Positions 58,118 to 64,000 of a stretch of 64,000 bases of DNA are shown here, piece after piece; position 1 is the stretch's first letter, and every line of letters starts with the position of its first letter. Location of the stretch: NCBI GenBank assembly GCA_030490835.1, contig CM059977.1, forward strand, positions 24,781,335-24,845,334. The letters are read 5' to 3'. This DNA comes from Annona cherimola. Lineage: Eukaryota > Streptophyta > Magnoliopsida > Magnoliales > Annonaceae. Position numbers and translations under genes: made by a program. Under the pieces are notes generated by a model. That model was not told the DNA's origin. It did not search any database and was given only the letters and a program-made list of their open reading frames with translations.

Positions 58118-60449
58118 TTTTTTTTTTTTTTTTTGATAAAGGAATCACTCTAGTCCTAATCCCGGTCATCCATGATAGGAGTAGAGAAAGAGTGATCCAA
58201 ACGATTCATTGCCAAAAAATTATCTTTACAAATGTGTCTAGAAATAGCAACGGGTGGGTTACCCCACAAAGACTGGTAGTCCTCAGAAGAAACCAAAATC
58301 AATTCAGCTAAGGAATGAGCAACTGCATTACCCTGCCGAAGTACATGATGAGCAGAAAAGGAAGCATTGCTAGATAGATTGACCTAATCTCATCAATGAT
58401 AAAACCAACCTCAGATGAAATGGGTTCCGAGTTAGATATGAAATTGTATAGAATAAGAGAGTCGGTTTCGAATTGTACTTGTCTGAGATCCTGCTGTGTG
58501 GCCCATCTAATCCCCATAAGAAAAGCCGTAGCCTCCATGAAAAGAGAGTCTCTTACCCCATCCCGTTTCCATCCAGAAGCCGCAACAAAATCACCCTGGG
58601 AATCTCTCATAACAGCTGCACACCCAAACTTACTCATACCTGCATGACTGCGTGCATCCACATTAATCTTCACAAAAGCGGTGGTGGTTTGATCCAACGA
58701 GGAACTAGATCCCTATCCACAAGCCCAGACTTTGTTATGTTCCCTGCGTTCCCATACTGGAGAAGGAACTCAGAACACCAATCCAAAATATCAGCAAAAT
58801 TCGGTTGGTGGTTTTCCTCTCTAAATTTGTTTCGAAGGTACTAAACCCTCCAGCTGCACGTGATGAAAAGGGTAAGGTCCTTGTACTTGTTCCTCCGCAC
58901 AAGAGATTCCATAATTTCTTTGACCGAGGTTCCATGGGGAATCAGTCTCGCAGCCCTCCAGTAGACCCCCAAGGTCGCAGCACACTCCAAAAATAGGTGG
59001 TTCGCATCTTCGACTCCGTTCTTGCACAGAAGACAGCAAGTGTCAATCTCAAGTCCCCTTTGACGAAGATTGTTGAGAGTAAGGAGGGAATCAGTGAGAA
59101 GACGCCATCCAAAAATAATGACCTTGCTCGGGAGCTTCAGTCTCCAGATAGCCTTGTAGCATCCTTACAATTCCTGGTTCGCCACATTAGAACATAGAAG
59201 TCTATATGCCGACTTAACAGAGAAGGAGCCGTTTGGTTCATGCATCCAGTATATAGAGTCATCTACCCTCCTTTGGGATAGAGAAATCGAATTTACCTTA
59301 CGCCAAATCGCCTCCCCTGCGGCCATCAGAATTTGCTCTCTCTTCCATGAGTTTGATGCAGCATCAATGAAATAACAAACTTTAACATCCTCAGGTATGG
59401 AAATTGGGAGAGGCCCCGCCTTATCCACCTTAGAGTTGAGCCATACGTCATTAAAGAAAGACACTCGTCTACCATCACCAATACGCCATTTACAACCCTT
59501 CTGAATCACATCCCTAGCTTTTTGAATGCTCTTCCATGTGAAAGAATCCGATGCCTTCGCCTTGCAGGACCAAATATCAAAAAACGAGAAGTATTTTGCC
59601 TTAAGGACCCTGAAACATAACGATGAGTTACCCACGACAAGCCTCCATACCTGTTTGGCAAGAAGGGCATAGTTGAAATTGTGAAATTCCCTGAATCCCA
59701 GCCCTCCTGCCCGCTTTGGTTTAGACATCTCTTTCCATGCGACCCAGCTCATTTTTCTTTTGCCGTCTTCCTTTGCACCCCACCAAAATTTGCTTAACAT
59801 CCCATTTATGTTGTTACAGAATGATTTGGGTAAAAGGAAAATACTCATCGTGTACGCCGGAATCGCCTGAGCAACGGCTTTAATAAGAACCTCTTTTCCA
59901 CCCCATGACAAAAGTTTCCCTTTCCATCCCTGAATTCAGTTCCAAATTCGTTCCTTGAGATCTCTGATAAAGCCTGTCTTAGATCTGCCAAGCCAAGCCG
60001 GTAGGCCAAGATATTGGTGAAGTTCATTCCCTGCAGATCCCAGTAGATGAGACAGACTCCTTCTTTCACAAACATCCACATTGGAGCTAAAGAAAATAGC
60101 AGTTTTGTCCGCATTAACCACTTGGCCCGAGGATTCCGCATAACGATTGAGAATATCCAGGAACGTCTGTAAGACCATGCTATCCGTCCTCAAAAAGATA
60201 ATCGCATCATCTGCAAAGAATAGATGGAATATCATCGGACCATGAGGATGGAGTTTAATACCATAGATAGATCCCCTGTTGATCTCATAGGTAATCAATG
60301 CCGAAAGATCCTCAGCACATAATAGGAATAGGTATGGGGATAGAGGATCCCCCTGCCTGAGCCCCCTTTGTGGCAAAAAGTAGGAAGATTTGAAACCATT
60401 AACATTAACCCTGTACCTCGCCGTAGATATACAGCACATAACCCAATTG
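58118..60449 (-). mobile_element. 5'-truncated L1-type LINE
   Basis: 2.33 kb on minus with a perfect 14-bp target duplication, ATCCAACTACATCC, at 58104-58117 and 60450-60463. There is an 18-bp A tail (T run at about 58118-58134). The 5' part, including endonuclease and the first RT motifs, is absent, as in typical incomplete target-primed reverse transcription. Confidence 0.95.
58308..60439 (-). pseudogene. LINE reverse transcriptase and RNase H, broken
   Basis: Leftward from 60439 come RT motifs RGLRQGDPLSPYLFLL and FADDAIIF, then YLGLP (frame to 59936). After a frameshift near 59930 the C-terminal RT thumb region and zf-RVT follow (59911-59165, GGLGFREFHNFNYALL and GSFSVKSAYRLL). A stop at 59165 precedes the zinc-finger part (CCLLCKNGVEDANHLFLECA, near 59040-58990). 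A plant RNase H domain is at 58697-58308 (FGCAAVMRDSQGDF, FMEATAFLMGIRWA). At least two lesions; inactive. The fragment at 48578-49215 is a relative. Confidence 0.92.
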
Positions 60450-60463
60450 ATCCAACTACATCC

Positions 60464-60799
60464 TTGATTGAGAGTAACATTGTTAATTTTTATTAGTAGA
60501 TATTCAAATTGTTTTCTCCCATGATCAACTAGAAAACACTATATGTTCCACTCAATCCAAGAAATTTGTAAATGAATGCGCACTACAAGAAAGTTGTTTT
60601 TAACAACTCTTATTAATAATGAAAAAGTCTTTATTATCCACAGAAATGAGAACGCAAGAAAAAAATTCTGGCTACTGATAATACTTTTATAAGCAACAAA
60701 TTTTTTTCTTATTTATGGTAATGTCCTTCTAATCAACAGAATTTTTATTTATTTATAATTGTGCTTTTATAATAAAAATAAAAATTTTGTGTTGCCTAA
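60464..60799. other. AT-rich spacer
   Basis: No open frame; short hairpin-like AT runs only. Confidence 0.4.
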
Positions 60800-61060
60800 C
60801 GTGTTTGGTATTTGATTAAACTTTTTAACAAAAAGTTTTTGAAATAGAAAAAGTGATATAATATAATAGGGGACAATGATAAGAAGTAAAGAAAATGAAG
60901 TTAAATAAATAAATAGTATAATTATATGAAAAGTTGTAGATAAATGATTACAAAATATGATAGTTGTATAATAAGATATAAAAAATAATTAAAAATAAGG
61001 TAAACTAGAAAAGTGAAAAGTTTTAAATGGACAAATTTTATAAAAATATCAAACATACCC
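60800..61060. mobile_element. Tourist-like MITE, copy H
   Basis: 261 bp, ends CGTGTTTGGTATTTGAT and GGGTATGTTTGATATTTTT (read inward), with a perfect TAA target duplication at 60797-60799 and 61061-61063. The interior has AAGTGATATAATATAATAG, GACAATGATAAGAAGTAAAG and AAATATGATAGTTGTATAAT, as in copy A. Confidence 0.8.
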
Positions 61061-61434
61061 TAAATACAAAAATCCGAATTATTGCATTTCAGGAAAAAAA
61101 ACTTGTACTACTGACAATTAAATTTCCTCTTAAGACTTGCTAATAATATATACCACAAACAATTGGCAAACAAATTTTTCTTTAGCAACTAAAAATTTTA
61201 ACTTTGTGTAACAAAATTTTAGTTGTTGAAAGTTAAAAACTTTTAGTGGAGGTTAGGAGTTTTTTTTAATCAAATGTTTTATTTTCCTATGTGAAATTCA
61301 CACTTGGCCTATTTTAATTCTTTAGGTTGCTTATAGGCTTTCCCATCTTAAAGCACGCCTCTATTAAAAAAACTTATTTTGTTCGATTACTCATAATGTA
61401 TAATACCAATAAAAAAAGGAAACTGATTTATTGC
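61061..61434. other. Intergenic with SINE-tail-like motif
   Basis: AT-rich. At about 61397-61418 the string TATAATACCAATAAAAAAAG repeats the tail of the SINE at 3302-3539, but no SINE head could be traced upstream. Confidence 0.35.
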
Positions 61435-61695
61435 ACTTGGGTGCAAATACCTATTTATATAACCATTAATCTAAATGTATTTAACATGTATATCAATTTT
61501 TATTATTTTTGGAGATTTGTAGATATTTTTTTGAATTTTTTAAAATCAGTGTCATTGATTTTAAAAAATCCAAAAAAATTTAAAATCTTAAAAAAAGGTG
61601 AAAATTGATACACATGTTAAATATACTTAGATTAAAAATGAGTTATATGCACCTTACTGCACCGAGTCTGAGTGCACCTCGGTGCACAAGATCAA
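61435..61695. mobile_element. Foldback MITE related to 12794-13201
   Basis: A palindromic AT-rich core (TTAAAATCAGTGTCATTGATT axis, flanked by CTAAATGTATTTAACATG and CATGTTAAATATACTTAG). The right end has TGCACCGAGTCTGAGTGCACC and CGGTGCAC, recalling the GTGCA-rich ends of 12794-13201. The left end (CACTTGGGTGCA) is short, so the element is truncated. Confidence 0.6.
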
Positions 61696-61949
61696 GTTTC
61701 TAACAAAAATTGCTTTGTTTGCTCACAAAATCTATTTTCTTTTTTATTGTTGTCATCATGCAAAACAATATTTGCAAGAAGTTGAAATAGATATTTTCCG
61801 ACAAAGCAGCTTTGAAACGAGAGTTCTTCTTCATGCTTGCGTATAGATGACCCTTCATCTAGTTTGTCCGCAAGCTCGAGAAAGAAACTAATTAGCATGG
61901 AGCATGCATGATTTGAGTTATGACTTGAGTTGCTTTTCCTTGGCCGCAT
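61692..61949 (-). other. 85-codon unidentified frame
   Basis: Minus-strand frame with a protein-like middle (MLISFFLELADKLDEGSSIR). No domain known to me, no adjoining exons. Low likelihood of a gene. Confidence 0.2.
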
Positions 61950-62224
61950 CTGTTGAGAGCTTAGATGGAATGATGGAATGAGGATAAGCTGAGAATATAA
62001 AATGTAAAAAGTACCGTTGCGTATTGAGAATAAGAAAATGTTTATTAAGATTACGAAAAGATGTACTATAAATAGGAAAAGTAGGTCTTTTAAATAAAAA
62101 TATCTTTAAAAATGATAAATTTCATCTTATCCTCGTCCATCCTCATTCCATCTAAAAGTTAAAAAGTTTGCGTAGCTAGCTTCTGCCGAAAATTTCCACT
62201 CGTTACAAGTTGGCTGCTTATCAA
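61950..62224. other. Intergenic, nothing recognised
   Basis: Spacer without recognisable features. Confidence 0.35.
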
Positions 62225-62508
62225 GGGCTATGATTTTTAAAATTTTCATGAAAAATATTTTTCCAAGTGTATGTAACCCATGTATTAATATCTATGAATT
62301 TCGACTATATTTTTTATTTTCATTTTTTTGATTTTTAAAAATCAACATTTTGGGGGCATTTAAGTCATTTTAACCCCTGAAGATGTTGACTTTGAAAATA
62401 AAAAATACATACGTGTATCTAAATATTGTAAAAATTCATTTACAAGTTAAATACAGTTGAAAAAAATATTTTCATAAAAAATTTAAAAATTGACCATTTA
62501 TACATCAA
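62225..62508. mobile_element. Foldback MITE of the shared-core family
   Basis: Mirrored arms around a centre near 62366. The left TTTTCATGAAAAATATTTTT and GTGTATGTAACCCATGTAT oppose ACAAGTTAAATACAGTTG and AAATATTTTCATAAAA. The inner hairpin is TTTTTAAAAATCAACATTTT versus AATGTTGACTTTGAAAATAA-like sequence. Confidence 0.55.
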
Positions 62509-62750
62509 TATACAATTTTAAGTAAATATGGTCTCATGCATATCGTTGATCTAAAAGAACCTTAATCTTTTACCTAAACAAATTATAGAAATTGATTTAC
62601 AAGTTAAATACAGTTGAAAAAATATTTTCATAACAACTTTAAAAATTGACCATTTATACATCAATATACAATTTTAAGTAAATATGGTCTCATGTATATC
62701 GTTGATACGAAAGAAACTTAATCTTTTACCTAAACAAATTATAGAAATGC
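62435..62750. repeat. 157-bp tandem duplication
   Basis: Two adjacent copies (about 62435-62591 and 62592-62750) of a segment that starts in the right arm of the preceding foldback element (TACAAGTTAAATACAGTTG) and runs past TAAGTAAATATGGTCTCATG to AAACAAATTATAGAAAT. They differ at only a few positions, so the duplication is recent. Confidence 0.9.
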
Positions 62751-63430
62751 AATGTATAGAGTAAATTTCGTATCAATCATCAATGTTAGAAAAAGAATGA
62801 AATTATATATATGAAATTGCTTCTATATACCTTATTTATTTATCTTCTTTTTACCTTTCCAATATGGAAAACATATACAGGCAACTAACGTCAAGTTCGT
62901 TTGGAAGGATTAAGGGATTTGAAAAAGACGAAGAGAGAGAATGAGTATAATGATATGGATTAGGAATGAGCAAAATTGTGAAAATTAAAAAAAAAATTCC
63001 TTGAGAATGAAAATTCTCATTTCGAATCTTTCATCCTTTGGAACGCCTATATTTTTGGCCGGATATTTAACTAGCTCATTTATTTCATGCGTATATATCA
63101 TGCCAGTGGGGTCTGGCTCGTTTTTCAGATCCAAGCCTTGGGTTGGCTGCATATTTTTTTCTTGGCATGGGCAGAACTGAGTGACAAATTCTAGAAAGAG
63201 GGAGATCAAATTGATTAATTAGTCTTGTGGTCCATTACTTCACACCGTATGAATATGTCTGATTGTCTGAATGCTTGCTCGCCACTCATGAAAGGTTGGA
63301 ATATTTCCAAGCCTCATCCTCTGTGAGCCCGAGTCTCTTCCCACTTTAAAAGTGGCCTGTGCAGGTATCTACCTTTGAATATATGTGCATTGGGATGTCA
63401 TGCATGTGGGGCTCACTGCTCATCACTCTC
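62751..63430. other. Intergenic, nothing recognised
   Basis: Includes a 74-codon minus frame (63209-62985) with no known domain. No gene seen. Confidence 0.35.
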
Positions 63431-63835
63431 TGTTAGGAAACTTGATTCTTGTTGAAATGGATTATAGTAAAAGTATACACAATAAAAATAGGATCAAATA
63501 AACAACAATAAAATCATACACACAAGACACCAAAATTTATATAGAAAATCTTTTAACCTTGAAGGGAAAACTATATGAGAGAGATGACAATTCACTATAA
63601 TAAACAAATTATAGAAATACATATAGAATGTCTCACATATATTCTTTAAATGTCTCACACATACCTCAAATAAGAATACTTTGATAACTCCATCTCTTAA
63701 GGCTTTACTAAGTCTCTAACTATTCCTATTATAAATAAAACTTTTATGTGTCCTTAGCAAAATCATACATAGAATATAAGACAACCCTACCACACTTATA
63801 TATAGTACAGCCACATGTAGGTGAGCAGAATTTGC
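63431..63835. mobile_element. LTR-like sequence, possible solo Copia LTR
   Basis: Begins TGTTAGGAAACTTGATTC and contains ACACAAGACACCAAAATTTA followed by AGAAAATCTTTTAACC, a phrase style common in plant Copia LTRs, plus TATATATAG near 63799. The right end is not definable and no partner LTR is in the window. Confidence 0.35.
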
Positions 63836-64000
63836 CATCTTATTATTATTTTTTTTTTTTAAAAAGAAAGGATAAGTGGTGGGCCTTGTTTTGTCTTGTT
63901 TGTGGAGAGGAGGCAAGGCAACATTGCCATGACATCGTTTTTCCAATCACTTTGTTTTGGGGTTAAAGAGTCAAACCGACACTAGCTTAGGATGATGAAA

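Overview
The window is nuclear DNA of a flowering plant. Two intact multi-exon genes of plant-only families (an RPW8-type NLR and a subclass III SnRK2 kinase) show canonical GT-AG introns. The rest is AT-rich intergenic DNA packed with typical plant transposons: hAT, Mutator-like and Tourist-like MITEs, a Copia LTR element, L1-type LINEs and tRNA-derived SINEs. The species cannot be named from the sequence alone.

Host genes: (1) 7851-3951, minus strand, five exons, 818 codons: a complete ADR1-like helper NLR (RPW8 domain, NB-ARC, LRR). (2) 47877-41610, minus strand, nine exons, 362 codons: an OST1/SnRK2.6-like ABA-signalling kinase with all introns in phase 0. Both models were built by hand from splice sites, and every junction keeps frame. 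No other stretch can be confidently called a host gene. A few coding-like blocks (about 13.2-13.5, 14.7-15.7, 16.4-16.7, 22.2-23.2, 36.1-36.5, 40.7-41.6 and 57.2-57.8 kb) are described but not identified.

Layout: 0.2-1.7 kb tandem repeat array with a Tourist-like MITE; 1.9-3.6 kb foldback element, MITE and SINE; 4-8 kb NLR gene; 8.6-10.3 kb foldback elements; 10.5-11.8 kb non-autonomous hAT; 12.2-13.2 kb SINE and a 9-bp-TSD MITE; 17.6-20.5 kb foldback and hAT-like elements; 22.0-26.2 kb foldback composite holding an internally deleted Copia element; 26.9-31.2 kb full-length hAT with a multi-exon transposase gene; 33.3-36.2 kb MITE cluster; 39.7-40.5 kb tandem repeat interrupted by a 9-bp-TSD MITE; 41.6-47.9 kb SnRK2 gene (with a MITE in intron 5); 48.6-49.2 kb LINE tail; 50-56 kb foldbacks, SINEs and a roughly 240-bp tandem repeat; 58.1-60.5 kb 5'-truncated LINE; 60.8-62.8 kb MITEs and a tandem duplication; LTR-like sequence at the right edge.

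The most notable structures are transposon relationships readable inside one window: a 4.36-kb hAT (26877-31236) and its 1.29-kb deletion derivative (10476-11769), each with a perfect 8-bp target duplication, and a set of MITEs sharing one palindromic AT-rich core while carrying unrelated GC-rich ends.
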